Source of the DNA: Vibrionaceae bacterium
GTDB taxonomy: Bacteria; Pseudomonadota; Gammaproteobacteria; Enterobacterales; Vibrionaceae
Assembly (NCBI GenBank): GCA_018222805.1
Contig: JAAEZQ010000015.1
Coordinates: forward strand, 33,213 to 97,212
Direction of reading: 5' to 3'
DNA length: 64,000 bases
The notes beneath the pieces are model-generated. The model searched no databases. It saw nothing but the letters and a program-made list of their open reading frames with translations, and was not told the origin of the DNA. This document shows, one piece after another, positions 33,291 to 43,417 of the stretch. The stretch's first letter is position 1. Each line of letters begins with the position of its first letter. A program made the translations under genes and the position numbers.

Positions 33291-34446
33291 GACTGTCCTT
33301 ATGAGTTAAACGTAGATGCATCATCCCCACCAACAATCCCCACAATGTCGCACTCACACCAAGAAAACTGATCCCAGACAGCGTGAAAAGAAAAGTAAAT
33401 AATGCAGACTCTCTGTATCCTTCATCATGAAATGCCGATTTCAGACACATCATTAACGTGCCTAACAAGGCAAATCCAGCCAGAATTTTTGTCACTTCGT
33501 CAGGTAGTGATAGAAAGATCGCCACAACCGTTGTCGCAAACACACCAGCAATCAGATAAAAGGCCCCGGCCCATAACACCGCGCGATAACGTTGTGTTTT
33601 GTCGGAGTCCACTTCAGTTGTCATACAAATTGCAGCTGAAATTGCAGCAAGGTTGACGCTAAAACCCCCGAATGGGGCTGAGAAAATATTGGTGATGCCG
33701 GTACCTATCAAAATCGGTTTCACTGGCGTGCCATATTGGTAGTTTTTCATCATCGCAATACCGGGCAAATTCTGGGAAAGCATCGTAATGATATAGAGCG
33801 GGATGGATAAGTTCAGCATAGCACTAAGAGCGAAACTCGGAGTCACCCATACTGGCTGAGCAATAGAAAGTTCCTTGATGTTAATTACCGCGCCTTCCAC
33901 GCCAATAGCACAAACTACACCTAAGAGCAGAAGTACCAGCATTGCGTACCTTGGAATCGCATTCTTCGCCAATAAAAAGCCTGCAAACATAATTAGAAAG
34001 GTGATTGGCGCACCGCTGGCTGCCTGAAAGCTCCCCAAGCAGAACGGCAGCAAAATAGCGCCAAGCATCGCAGTACCCAATTGTGGTGGAATGCGTTCAA
34101 GCGCTCGGCTCAACGGCGTAATCAGTCCGGTAAACAAGATGAGAACACCGGAGATGACAAAAGAGCCGATGACGACTGGCAATGCATACTGCTGTGAAGC
34201 AACGACCAACATTGCCGCACCGGGTGTTGACCACGCGGTTAACATCGGCGTTTTATACAACCAGGAGTATGCGATGGAGGTTATTCCCATTGTGACACCC
34301 AAGGCCAATAACCAACTTTCTATTTGATTGGGTGTCGCCCCGGCAGAGGTTGCCGCCTGAATGATGATCACCACCGAGCTGGTGTAGCCTACTAACACGG
34401 CAGTAAACCCTGCTGACAAGTGACTTAAATTGAACAGCTTTTTCAT
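33283..34446 (-). CDS. BenE/YdcO family transporter
   Basis: 387-aa membrane protein with about 11-12 segments, benzoate/H+ symporter family (STPGAAMLVVASQ and PFGGFSVNLAAISAAI motifs). Closest in arrangement to E. coli YdcO, whose gene is divergent from the XRE-cupin regulator YdcN exactly as here. No benzoate degradation genes are present in this window, so benzoate is not a safe substrate call. Its 3' end overlaps the RND remnant by 8 bp. Confidence 0.88.
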   Translation of the reverse strand: MKKLFNLSHLSAGFTAVLVGYTSSVVIIIQAATSAGATPNQIESWLLALGVTMGITSIAYSWLYKTPMLTAWSTPGAAMLVVASQQYALPVVIGSFVISGVLILFTGLITPLSRALERIPPQLGTAMLGAILLPFCLGSFQAASGAPITFLIMFAGFLLAKNAIPRYAMLVLLLLGVVCAIGVEGAVINIKELSIAQPVWVTPSFALSAMLNLSIPLYIITMLSQNLPGIAMMKNYQYGTPVKPILIGTGITNIFSAPFGGFSVNLAAISAAICMTTEVDSDKTQRYRAVLWAGAFYLIAGVFATTVVAIFLSLPDEVTKILAGFALLGTLMMCLKSAFHDEGYRESALFTFLFTLSGISFLGVSATLWGLLVGMMHLRLTHKDSRA

Positions 34447-34482
34447 CCTTCGTTCTTCCCTGCTTTATGGTAAAATTTATGT

Positions 34483-34530
34483 GCGCTATAACATACAAAC
34501 AAAAAGATAACACCGTGCGCAATAACGCAC
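34483..34530. promoter_or_regulatory. Paired operator-like sites between the benE-type gene and its XRE regulator
   Basis: GTGCGCTATAACATAC (34483-34498) and GTGCGCAATAACGCAC (34515-34530) agree at 13 of 16 positions and start 32 bp apart, about three helical turns. The second contains inverted half-sites GTGCG/CGCAC. Probable binding sites of the adjacent XRE-cupin protein. Confidence 0.6.
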
Positions 34531-34546
34531 AACAAGGTATTTAGTT

Positions 34547-35086
34547 ATGAATGAATCCGCATTTAAAACAGAGATCGCTCATCACCTGAAGTCTGAAAGA
34601 AAAAAAAGAGGATTGAGTCTAGATGCCACCTCTAAACTTACTGGGGTTTCAAAAGCGATGCTAGGGCAAATCGAGCGACAAGAATCAAGCCCGACGATTT
34701 CGACACTTTGGAAAATTGCCAGTGGACTGGAGACATCATTCTCTGCGTTTTTTGCCAATGACCCAGAGCTACGCTCTGCCGACCGAGCCTTCCCCGACGA
34801 CTCAAAGATGAAAGTGAATACACTGTTTCCTTATAAAGCAGACTCTGGCTTGGAAATGTTTGAGATCACCTTGACTGGACATCATCGCCAAATGTCTTCT
34901 CCACATGGTGTGGGTGTGATTGAACATATTCACGTGCTTAGTGGTGAAATGAATGTTTACTTCAATGATGAATGGCATCACCTAAGTACGGGAGAGAGCA
35001 TTCGCTTTTTCAGTGATCAACCACATGGTTACGAAGCGGCGACAGAAACAACGACCTTTCAGAACATCGTTTGCTATCCGAGATGA
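34547..35086 (+). CDS. XRE family transcriptional regulator with cupin domain
   Basis: 179-aa DNA-binding protein: HTH_3 domain over residues 10-65 (RGLSLDATSKLTGVSKAMLGQIE) and a C-terminal cupin sensor domain over about 100-178 (HIHVLSGEMNVYF). Similar to E. coli YdcN. It is divergent from the BenE-type transporter and probably controls it; two matching sites lie in the shared promoter region. Confidence 0.88.
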   Translation: MNESAFKTEIAHHLKSERKKRGLSLDATSKLTGVSKAMLGQIERQESSPTISTLWKIASGLETSFSAFFANDPELRSADRAFPDDSKMKVNTLFPYKADSGLEMFEITLTGHHRQMSSPHGVGVIEHIHVLSGEMNVYFNDEWHHLSTGESIRFFSDQPHGYEAATETTTFQNIVCYPR

Positions 35087-35116
35087 GCATCTCTCGCGAG
35101 TGTTGATTGGAACTAA

Positions 35117-35236
35117 CCTCCCATTCAGGCACTAAAAGAGTCGTGGAAAGTGTATAACCCTCAGATTAAAGACTACATTTTAAGAGCCGATGCCCCAACC
35201 AGTGCCCCAAGTCATGGTGGCACTGGCAACGAATAG
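35117..35236 (+). pseudogene. Orphan 3' gene end (39 codons, no start)
   Basis: Open frame beginning after a TAA, with no ATG, GTG or TTG at its head. It encodes a protein-like segment with SWKVYNPQIKDYILRADAP and ending APSHGGTGNE. A terminator hairpin follows after 28 bp. The codon use and the natural-looking C-terminus with its terminator suggest the tail of a gene whose 5' part was deleted. I cannot name the family with confidence. Confidence 0.4.
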
Positions 35237-35263
35237 TTGGGCTTAATTTCTTCCTGTGTTTAG

Positions 35264-35290
35264 CCAGAGTGGTAATGCTCTGGTTTCTTT
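35264..35290 (+). terminator. Terminator after the orphan gene end
   Basis: CCAGAG/CTCTGG stem with a 7-8-nt loop and T-rich tail. Confidence 0.6.
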
Positions 35291-35341
35291 TTGCGCTTCA
35301 TTTATCAGCAGTAAAAAAATCTCAATCTAAATAAAATAAGA

Positions 35342-35369
35342 AAACCCCAGACATCGAGCCTGGGGTTTT
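35342..35369 (-). terminator. Terminator of the subtilase gene
   Basis: Perfect stem AAACCCCAG/CTGGGGTTT with a 10-nt loop, flanked by A and T runs, downstream of the minus-strand protease. Confidence 0.8.
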
Positions 35370-35412
35370 AAAAGCGAGCCTATCGGCATTATTAAGGGAT
35401 TAACTTAACTCA

Positions 35413-37773
35413 TCAAAAAGAAACGACTACTTCACCGGAACAATTAACAGTTCCCGTTTCACATACATAATAGGTATATGTCGCATTGCCTCTGCCTATT
35501 TTTTCATCCGGATACGTTCCTCCGGATACACTAGGGGCAATAAGGTTGCCATCTCGGTAAACATCGACACTGGTTGATGCGTTCCAGCTCAGAACCACAT
35601 CATGCCATCCCGATTTAGCGGTGTTAGGAGTTGCTTCTAACCCAAACGAATCTACAGGGTCAGTAGTATTCCCCTCTCCAACCAAAGTTTCGATCACAAG
35701 TTTATCAACGAATATTTCATCCAATTGAGTGTTTCCAGCGGTACGGTCAGTGTCGATTACCCGAATATAAACGGTACCGTCGATTCCCGCAGGCAAATTG
35801 GCACTATAGCTTTTCGTAACTCCATTAACAGAGAACCCATCTATATTCAGATAGCTCGAACCATCAATAGAATAACTAAAAATAAAGGATTCCCCATCAG
35901 AAGAAACGCTTGAGCCAGCCTCAACAATTAGTGTGGAGCTACCTACTGGAACACCCGTAAATACCCAAGTGTGTTGCAGGTAACTATAACGATTGGCAGG
36001 TTTTCCTCCGGATAAACGCTCGATAATCGTTTGATCGTTACCATCAATTACGGCGATATCAACATAAGTACCCGTCACTGTACCAGAACCAAATATTTCA
36101 CTGCTGGCCAGCGTGGTTTGAATCGCTCCAGAAGGCGTTGCCAGTGTAGTAGCTGGAGCCATATTAGAGGAGGAATTACCCTCTTCGTTATAGGCAAAGA
36201 CTTGATAGCTATAGAGGCTTTCAGGCGTTAACCCCGAGTCACTGTAGGAAGTGACATTTGCCCCAACGGTTGTAAGGTAAACGCTGTCACGCTCAATATG
36301 GAACCCTTGTTCATTATTCGAATTATCTGCCCACGTAAGTGTGATTTCTGTATCAGAATCCGCCGTCGCAGAGAGTTCGCTTGGCGCAGTGGGTAAAGTG
36401 GCAGGCTCTTGCACTGCATTAAAAGCGTTGAGTACACCTCCAGTGGCTGTTTTCCCTGCTAATGATGTCAATGGACGAGTCGTGCTCAAGATGCGGTTTT
36501 TAATGTCTGCATAACCCCATCCGGGATGCTTGCTAGCCACCAACACAGCAACACCTGTAACATGAGGGGCAGCCATTGACGTGCCTGACGCTATTTCATA
36601 GCCTCCAGTTATCGTATATGTACTCACGATGTCTTCGCCAGGAGCCCCGAGATCGACACTGCCACTACCATAGTTTGAAAATGCAGACAGATCATCGTTT
36701 GCGTTTGTTGACGCGACCGAAATGATATTACCTAGGTTAAAAGAAGAAGGGTAATCCGGTGTCGAATCATTATTATCCCCTACTCCATCGCTACCGCCAT
36801 TGCCCGCAGCAGCGATAAATAGGTGGCCACTATCCGCAGCACTCTGTATTGCAGAGTAAAGAGCATCTGAATGTTCGGGCTCTCCTCCCCAGCTGTTATT
36901 TGATATTTTCGCGCCATTCGCCACGGCGTACTCAATCGCACTAATAGCATCACTTGTGTAGCCAGAACCATCAGCACCAAGGAAACGCAGCGCCATAATT
37001 TGGCATTGCCACGCAACGCCTGCTACACCTACTTTATTATCACCTTGGGCACATATCGTTCCAGATACGTGCGTTCCGTGTCCATGTTCATCCATTGGGT
37101 CATTATCATCATTATAAAAGTCATAACCATGTACTCCCTCGGAACTGCCTGGGTTGGTGTTCACCCACATATTGCCCGCTAAGTCTTCATGGTTATAATC
37201 CACCCCGGTGTCAATCACCGCAACAATGACATCCGAACTACCTGTAGTTATGTCCCAAGCCAAATTAGCATCAATATCCGCACCAGCCGTTATTGGGAAC
37301 AAAGTACCTAAGAAAGGCCCCCACAAATTAATATAAAAGCTGCCGTCATTATTCGGAGCCCATTGCAACCCCTCTGTATAGTAATAATCATCGGGTTCGA
37401 CGTAAGCTCGAATAACATAGTCAGGCTCGACGAAATCGACAAAAGGCAAACGCTGCAAAGTTTCAATTGCCTTTTCGACACTGCGACCGGGGCCTAACTT
37501 AAGATGCTCCAGCGCATTCACAATCGCAAATTGGCGCATCGTTTTACCGTTCACCAATTGCCTTGCTTGTTGTTTATTCGCCGCGCTGGCTTCTGGTTTA
37601 AAACGTATCAGAACCGACTCTGACGAGTACGCTAAAGATGGATTATTTTCAAGTTCAGCGCGAGCCGAGGGAGAGGCTGCTTGAATTGGAATAGAGATAA
37701 GAGCGAAGAACAAAATACACCAAAACTTGTTAGTCTGTGCTCTTATAGCTTTAAGAATGGGGCTAGTAAACAT
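35413..37773 (-). CDS. Secreted subtilisin-like serine protease with fibronectin type III domain
   Basis: 786-aa extracellular protease precursor. Signal peptide (about 1-32, ending QAA), inhibitor_I9-like propeptide (about 50-122, VLIRFKPEAS...FVEPDYVIRAYV), S8 catalytic domain (about 165-440) with Asp188 (VIDTGVD), His232 (HGHGTHVSG), oxyanion Asn325 (AAGNGG) and Ser399 (GTSMAAPH), a fibronectin type III domain (about 460-545) and a beta-rich C-terminus (about 550-786). All catalytic residues are present. It is probably exported by type II secretion. Monocistronic; a likely accessory gene. Confidence 0.92.
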   Translation of the reverse strand: MFTSPILKAIRAQTNKFWCILFFALISIPIQAASPSARAELENNPSLAYSSESVLIRFKPEASAANKQQARQLVNGKTMRQFAIVNALEHLKLGPGRSVEKAIETLQRLPFVDFVEPDYVIRAYVEPDDYYYTEGLQWAPNNDGSFYINLWGPFLGTLFPITAGADIDANLAWDITTGSSDVIVAVIDTGVDYNHEDLAGNMWVNTNPGSSEGVHGYDFYNDDNDPMDEHGHGTHVSGTICAQGDNKVGVAGVAWQCQIMALRFLGADGSGYTSDAISAIEYAVANGAKISNNSWGGEPEHSDALYSAIQSAADSGHLFIAAAGNGGSDGVGDNNDSTPDYPSSFNLGNIISVASTNANDDLSAFSNYGSGSVDLGAPGEDIVSTYTITGGYEIASGTSMAAPHVTGVAVLVASKHPGWGYADIKNRILSTTRPLTSLAGKTATGGVLNAFNAVQEPATLPTAPSELSATADSDTEITLTWADNSNNEQGFHIERDSVYLTTVGANVTSYSDSGLTPESLYSYQVFAYNEEGNSSSNMAPATTLATPSGAIQTTLASSEIFGSGTVTGTYVDIAVIDGNDQTIIERLSGGKPANRYSYLQHTWVFTGVPVGSSTLIVEAGSSVSSDGESFIFSYSIDGSSYLNIDGFSVNGVTKSYSANLPAGIDGTVYIRVIDTDRTAGNTQLDEIFVDKLVIETLVGEGNTTDPVDSFGLEATPNTAKSGWHDVVLSWNASTSVDVYRDGNLIAPSVSGGTYPDEKIGRGNATYTYYVCETGTVNCSGEVVVSF

Positions 37774-38260
37774 AGTCGATCTCTTCTTATTGAGTGTTTA
37801 CACAGTTCACTAGTCAGTCTAGGACAGTTTTTGCTTATAGCATTCTTTAAGAGTGTTTTTGATATACGCCCTATGTATCACGGCCATCACCAAAACTCCC
37901 ATGGCGTAACGTAATCACCAACTTTCCTGTCTTAGACAAAAGAAGTGATAAAACCCTCATCGACTCAAGTCGCTACTTAGTAATTAAATGCCCCCAAACT
38001 GCAGATAACAAAATAAGGTCGTACTGGTGAGACAATTCACAATCCCAGACCAAATCAGGCAATGAATCCACCCCCAGACAATTGGCGTTGGGGAGTTTAG
38101 ATAGCTAATTGACGGAGACTCTTGGCTGGCTCAATGGCATTTTTATCTTAATAAGAGATAATTACACACATAAACCAAGCCATCATCCACACACAATGAT
38201 GATAAATAGCTTGGTTGCGTAAGGCTATATAGCCGAGAACTGTGATCAATTTTCAACTAT
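37774..38260. other. 487-bp non-coding region between the subtilase and the 6-phosphoglucosidase
   Basis: It should contain the subtilase promoter. One long imperfect hairpin is visible (ACCAAGC 38174-38180 pairing with GCTTGGT 38209-38215, with inner CATCAT/ATGATG). No credible gene was found. Confidence 0.4.
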
Positions 38261-38288
38261 AAAAAATGCCCTGCTCTGGCAGGGCATT
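38261..38288 (-). terminator. Terminator of the PTS/6-phosphoglucosidase operon
   Basis: Stem AATGCCCTGC/GCAGGGCATT with a 4-nt loop; the minus strand ends in six Ts. Confidence 0.85.
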
Positions 38289-38303
38289 ATTGGTTACTAG
38301 TTA

Positions 38304-39680
<1,377 letters not shown>

Positions 39681-39721
39681 CTACAATACTGGTTTAAAAT
39701 TCTTTGATTAATCGTCTGGTC

Positions 39722-41347
39722 TTAACGAGCCGGGCTAAGAGTTAATTCCGATGCTTGTTGTTCTGGCTCATACTCATTAACAATCTTTTCGCACTCCTCA
39801 CGTAACTGGGGCACATTCAAACCGATGATGACTTGCACGGCATTGCCACTTTTTACTAAGTTCACCGCGCCAGTACTCATAAAGTATTCAGCGGATTCGA
39901 CTTTATCTGCATCTTTCACCGTCACGCGTAAACGAGTTGCACAGTTACTTAAATCTGCTATGTTTTCGACACCACCTAATCCATGAATAGTCTCAAATGC
40001 TTGGATTTGCAGTGGGCTGCCACCTTGATAGCCTTTACCCGTAATCCCATGTTTTTTATTAAAGTCTTCTTTGGTATGCAGTTTCATCTCGGCCTCTCCT
40101 CGACCTGCAATTGGCACATCGAACTTGACGATCAAGTACTTAAATACGAAGTAGTAGAGAACTGTAAAACACAGGCCAATCGCGATTTGCGTCACTACCA
40201 TACTGGTATGGTTACCTAGCAGTGGGATCCAGGTACCCGTAGCAAATTCAATTAAACCGCCTCCCATATTGCCCACCACACCGAAGCTGTACATCACCAT
40301 AGCCATCGTGCCGGCAAGCAAAGCGTGAATGGCAAATAGCCATGGGGCAATAAAGAGAAAAGTGAATTCAAGTGGCTCAGTGATACCCACCAGCACAGCG
40401 GTTAATGTGGCTGGGATAAGTAACGCAGCAACCTTTTTACGGTTTTCTGGTTTGGCTGTGTGATACATCGCGAGTGCGATACCTGTGCAACCAAAGAGCT
40501 TTGAGTTACCGTGTAATGCAAAGCCACCAGCAGGGAACAGGTCTTTCATCGCTTGGTTAGATTGAGTGAACACTTCTAGATTAGTAAACCAGTCCACCGC
40601 AATTCCATTTGGCGTTGCTACATTACCGAACACAAAAGGGGCATACACAAAGTGATGTAAACCTGTTGGGATTAAGATGCGCTCAAGAAAGGTATATAAC
40701 CAAACTCCAAATGAACCAGACTCAACCATAAAGTGCTGTAAATTTAAAATCCCATGTTGAATTGAAGGCCACACATACAACGTTAACCAAGCAGAAGGAA
40801 GCATAGCGAAGAACGAGAGCATCGCTACGAAAGAAGCACCTTGGAAAATGCCTAAGTATGCGGGTAGCTGTTTTTCAAAGGTACGGTTATGGATCCAGGT
40901 CACCAATGCGGAGATTATAATGGCACCAAAAATACCAGTATCGATGGTTTTAATACCCGCAATTTCGGTTAACCCTGAAGTTCCACCGATTTGTTGAGAA
41001 AAGTCGACACCAAAAAACTCTCCCCATAACCCTCCCATTGCGCCAATAAAATAGTTGAAGGTTAAGTACGAAACCATCACGACCATGGCAGCTCTAGCAT
41101 GTGCGGTTTTTGCTAATCCAATTGGTAATCCAACGGCAAACAATAGCGCCATATTACGAAAGATGGTCCAGCCACCTTCTTCAATAACTTGTAACACTTG
41201 ATAATAAAGGCCGTTTTTATCGGCCAAATCACCAACAAAAACCGGGTTTTTGAGAACAATGGTTAGCCCTACTAATATCCCGACAAACGGAAATAGTAAA
41301 ACTGGGGTAAACATTGCTCCGCCTAATCGTTGTATCGCACTCAACAT
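39722..41347 (-). CDS. PTS alpha-glucoside transporter subunit IIBC (GlvC/MalB-like)
   Basis: 541-aa phosphotransferase permease. The N-terminal EIIC domain has about 8-10 membrane segments (1-400), then an EIIB domain with the phosphocysteine Cys469 in SNCATRLRVTV. No EIIA domain is fused, so it probably takes phosphate from the general EIIA-Glc (Crr). The pairing with a GlvA-type hydrolase points to maltose or another alpha-glucoside. The first gene of the operon; GntR-type regulator divergent. Confidence 0.88.
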   Translation of the reverse strand: MLSAIQRLGGAMFTPVLLFPFVGILVGLTIVLKNPVFVGDLADKNGLYYQVLQVIEEGGWTIFRNMALLFAVGLPIGLAKTAHARAAMVVMVSYLTFNYFIGAMGGLWGEFFGVDFSQQIGGTSGLTEIAGIKTIDTGIFGAIIISALVTWIHNRTFEKQLPAYLGIFQGASFVAMLSFFAMLPSAWLTLYVWPSIQHGILNLQHFMVESGSFGVWLYTFLERILIPTGLHHFVYAPFVFGNVATPNGIAVDWFTNLEVFTQSNQAMKDLFPAGGFALHGNSKLFGCTGIALAMYHTAKPENRKKVAALLIPATLTAVLVGITEPLEFTFLFIAPWLFAIHALLAGTMAMVMYSFGVVGNMGGGLIEFATGTWIPLLGNHTSMVVTQIAIGLCFTVLYYFVFKYLIVKFDVPIAGRGEAEMKLHTKEDFNKKHGITGKGYQGGSPLQIQAFETIHGLGGVENIADLSNCATRLRVTVKDADKVESAEYFMSTGAVNLVKSGNAVQVIIGLNVPQLREECEKIVNEYEPEQQASELTLSPAR

Positions 41348-41440
41348 GGCAGGATCCTTAATTTGTTATTTATTCATCTTCACAGTGTTCCGTCTTTCGA
41401 CACAGTCAAATTACTCCCATAAACAAAAAGAGACAAATCA

Positions 41441-41592
41441 AATACAAGTGAAACGTGATCGAATACAAATAAAAGACATGTTTTGAGAAAAAGCTCACAA
41501 AACATAACCTATAGATAATCTTTATACGTATATTGTGTGCTTTAAAACCGAATAATTGCGATACAACTCAATAAAGGTTATTGATTTGTATT
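41441..41592. promoter_or_regulatory. Repeats in the divergent PTS/GntR promoter region
   Basis: A perfect inverted repeat ATGTTTTG (41478-41485) / CAAAACAT (41498-41505) with a 12-bp spacer, plus AATACAA at 41441-41447 and 41462-41468 (21 bp apart) and its complement TTGTATT at 41586-41592. These are candidate operators for the adjacent GntR regulator; which one is bound is unknown. Confidence 0.5.
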
Positions 41593-41635
41593 ATTTGCGA
41601 TGTGATAATTTCATCAGAAATTAGAGAGGTAACTT

Positions 41636-42340
41636 ATGCTGTATAAACAAGTCATGCAGGAGTTAAAAAACCGGATTGATTCAGATGAATTCGCAATTGG
41701 TGACACGCTTCCGACTGAAAAAGCATTGGTTGATCAATACTCAGTCAGTCGCATTACCATCAGAAAAGCAATTGAAGAGTTAGTAAAACTAGGCTTAGTG
41801 GAAAAGCGCCAAGGGGCCGGAACAACCATCATTGGTAAAACTATGGTCGGCTCCATGCTGGAATTAAAAAGTACAAGTGAATACTTTACTGATTCAAGTA
41901 GCAGTCTTGAGTACAAAATTGTTGAGTTTGCTTTTATTGATGCCGACGACGAGCTGGCAAAGATCTTACACATTGAAAGTGGCGAAAAAGTCTACTTTAT
42001 CCGTCGTTTCAAACTAATTAATGGCGTGCCTTCTGTTTACGAAGACTCATACATGCCAATGGCAATGTATCCAAAAATGAAGGTGATGTCGCTAGAAGGC
42101 TCTAAATACGCCTATCTAGAAAACGAACTCGGTTTTGAAATTGATGGCGCATTTCAAGACTTTGAGGCCATAATGCCCACTCAACACATGTGTGAGATAT
42201 TAGGCGTAAATGAGAACAAGCCGCTATTGTGTATCTCATCCGTTGGTATTCTTAAAGATGGACGCGTGTTTGAATATACACGCATTGTTTCGAAGCCAGA
42301 AACGATGTCTTACAAACATTACCTCAAACGCGGTAAATAA
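41636..42340 (+). CDS. GntR family (HutC/UTRA) transcriptional regulator
   Basis: 234-aa regulator: winged-helix GntR domain at 1-70 (GDTLPTEKALVDQYSVSRITIRKAIEELVKLGLVEKRQGAGTTI is the classic helix-turn-helix and wing) and a UTRA ligand-binding domain at about 90-225. Divergent from the PTS gene, 288 bp away, and probably represses it until a sugar phosphate binds. Confidence 0.88.
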   Translation: MLYKQVMQELKNRIDSDEFAIGDTLPTEKALVDQYSVSRITIRKAIEELVKLGLVEKRQGAGTTIIGKTMVGSMLELKSTSEYFTDSSSSLEYKIVEFAFIDADDELAKILHIESGEKVYFIRRFKLINGVPSVYEDSYMPMAMYPKMKVMSLEGSKYAYLENELGFEIDGAFQDFEAIMPTQHMCEILGVNENKPLLCISSVGILKDGRVFEYTRIVSKPETMSYKHYLKRGK

Positions 42341-42493
42341 CCAACTAGCCTCACCTGGTGAAATTCAATGACCCCAGCACTTTAGTCAAAAATCGGCTCA
42401 GATATTGAGATTATCCTCCCTATTTACGACAACGTCAGATACGAAAAGACGCCACATTTCGGAGGCGTCTTTAGTTAAGTGACTTATCAATGT

Positions 42494-42660
42494 TTAGTGC
42501 AAATAAACAAACTTCTCTACCTCATCACCTTGTGGCGGAGCATGGTGTGAAAAGTGCACATAACCCGCTTGAATAATGGGCTTACCAGCTAAGCCGCTTT
42601 TAGTATCACTGTAGGTATTATTTATGGCACCGGATTTGACTGGACGGGAATGGAAGAATT
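42494..42660 (-). pseudogene. Orphan 3' open frame (possible gene remnant)
   Basis: Minus-strand frame of about 55 codons with no start codon, ending at TAA (42494-42496). The predicted tail reads SDTKSGLAGKPIIQAGYVHF and ends DEVEKFVYLH. It looks protein-like but matches nothing I can name. It lies between the GntR gene and tRNA-Ser at the edge of the variable segment. It could be chance. Confidence 0.3.
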
Positions 42661-42696
42661 TGGATTATATGTTATTGATTTTAATAAATTACAGGC

Positions 42697-42724
42697 ATAA
42701 AAAAAGACGTCCTAGGACGTCTTT
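42697..42724 (-). terminator. Terminator of tRNA-Ser
   Basis: Perfect stem AAAGACGTCC/GGACGTCTTT with a 2-nt loop; the minus strand ends in a seven-T run, 12 bp after the tRNA. Confidence 0.85.
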
Positions 42725-42735
42725 CTTCAAGAATG

Positions 42736-42823
42736 TGGCGGTGAGTGAGAGATTCGAACTCTCGATACGTTGCCGTATACACACTTTCCAGGCGTGCTCC
42801 TTCAGCCACTCGGACAACTCACC
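42736..42823 (-). tRNA. tRNA-Ser (anticodon GGA)
   Basis: 88-nt minus-strand tRNA including the encoded 3' CCA. Acceptor arms GGTGAGT/ACTCACC, anticodon loop CTGGAAA (anticodon GGA), a long class II variable arm (TGTATACGGCAACGTATC region) and T-arm GAGAGTTCGAATCTCTC. It reads UCC/UCU codons. It ends with a strong terminator. Confidence 0.95.
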
Positions 42824-42912
42824 GAATCAGATTATGGTTAGCATCGCTGGCTAACGAGGCGCTAATTTAATGATTATGAGTGCTTTGGTCAAGGCTAAAC
42901 GTGAAAAAAAGC

Positions 42913-42962
42913 CCCGTTTTTCTGCCGTTTGCTCACTAAGTAGCTAAATTGAACAAAACGGG
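42913..42962 (-). terminator. Possible terminator of alaE
   Basis: CCCCGTTTT and AAAACGGGG arms pair across an unusually long loop of about 30 nt; A-rich flank gives Ts on the minus strand. Confidence 0.4.
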
Positions 42963-42967
42963 GTCAA

Positions 42968-43417
42968 TTAAACACCTTGGTAGTAGCCAGGAACTCGGAA
43001 CCAACGGCGACACATGTCTAAGAAGTAGCCATACAAAATACCCATTCCGCAAGATACAACCGCATTACTTGCTACCGCAGTGATGATCTGGTCTGTGGAT
43101 GCACCAACTGCCAGCAGGATTCCCGCGTAAACCGGAGATTGAAAAAGTACATACGCGATAAGATCAGACACATTTTTCATAAATGAAGACGGTGACACTT
43201 TATTACCTTGGCGCAATACCCAATCGCGGAAGACACCATACGGCCAAGCGATAGCAATGTTTACAGGAATGGATAACGTGCGTGATGCCAGAGACTGTTC
43301 AAACGTCATTCCTGAAATCAAAATCTCGATAATCATCCCTGTGACAAAGCAAAAAACCACCATAGCAAAGGTATCCGCTGCGGCATTACGAATACAAAAT
43401 GGTCCACGAGACTTCAT
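42968..43417 (-). CDS. alaE: L-alanine exporter AlaE
   Basis: 149-aa inner-membrane exporter of L-alanine with four membrane segments and the AlaE pattern ([22 protein letters not shown] at the start, [19 protein letters not shown] in the middle). Length equals E. coli AlaE (149 aa). In E. coli it is induced through Lrp; lrp and ald lie in the same window. Monocistronic. Confidence 0.92.
   Translation of the reverse strand: MKSRGPFCIRNAAADTFAMVVFCFVTGMIIEILISGMTFEQSLASRTLSIPVNIAIAWPYGVFRDWVLRQGNKVSPSSFMKNVSDLIAYVLFQSPVYAGILLAVGASTDQIITAVASNAVVSCGMGILYGYFLDMCRRWFRVPGYYQGV

Noticed and set aside
41597..41612. Possible CRP site before the GntR gene (TGTGATAATTTCATCA)
   Set aside because: The right half does not match TCACA well enough.
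42736..42823. tRNA-Ser as an integration site for a genomic island
   Set aside because: The variable genes lie on the 3' side of the tRNA as expected for an island, but I found no second copy of the tRNA 3' end and no integrase.
42624..42854. Plus-strand frame spanning tRNA-Ser
   Set aside because: It runs through the tRNA and its terminator, so it cannot be a real protein gene.
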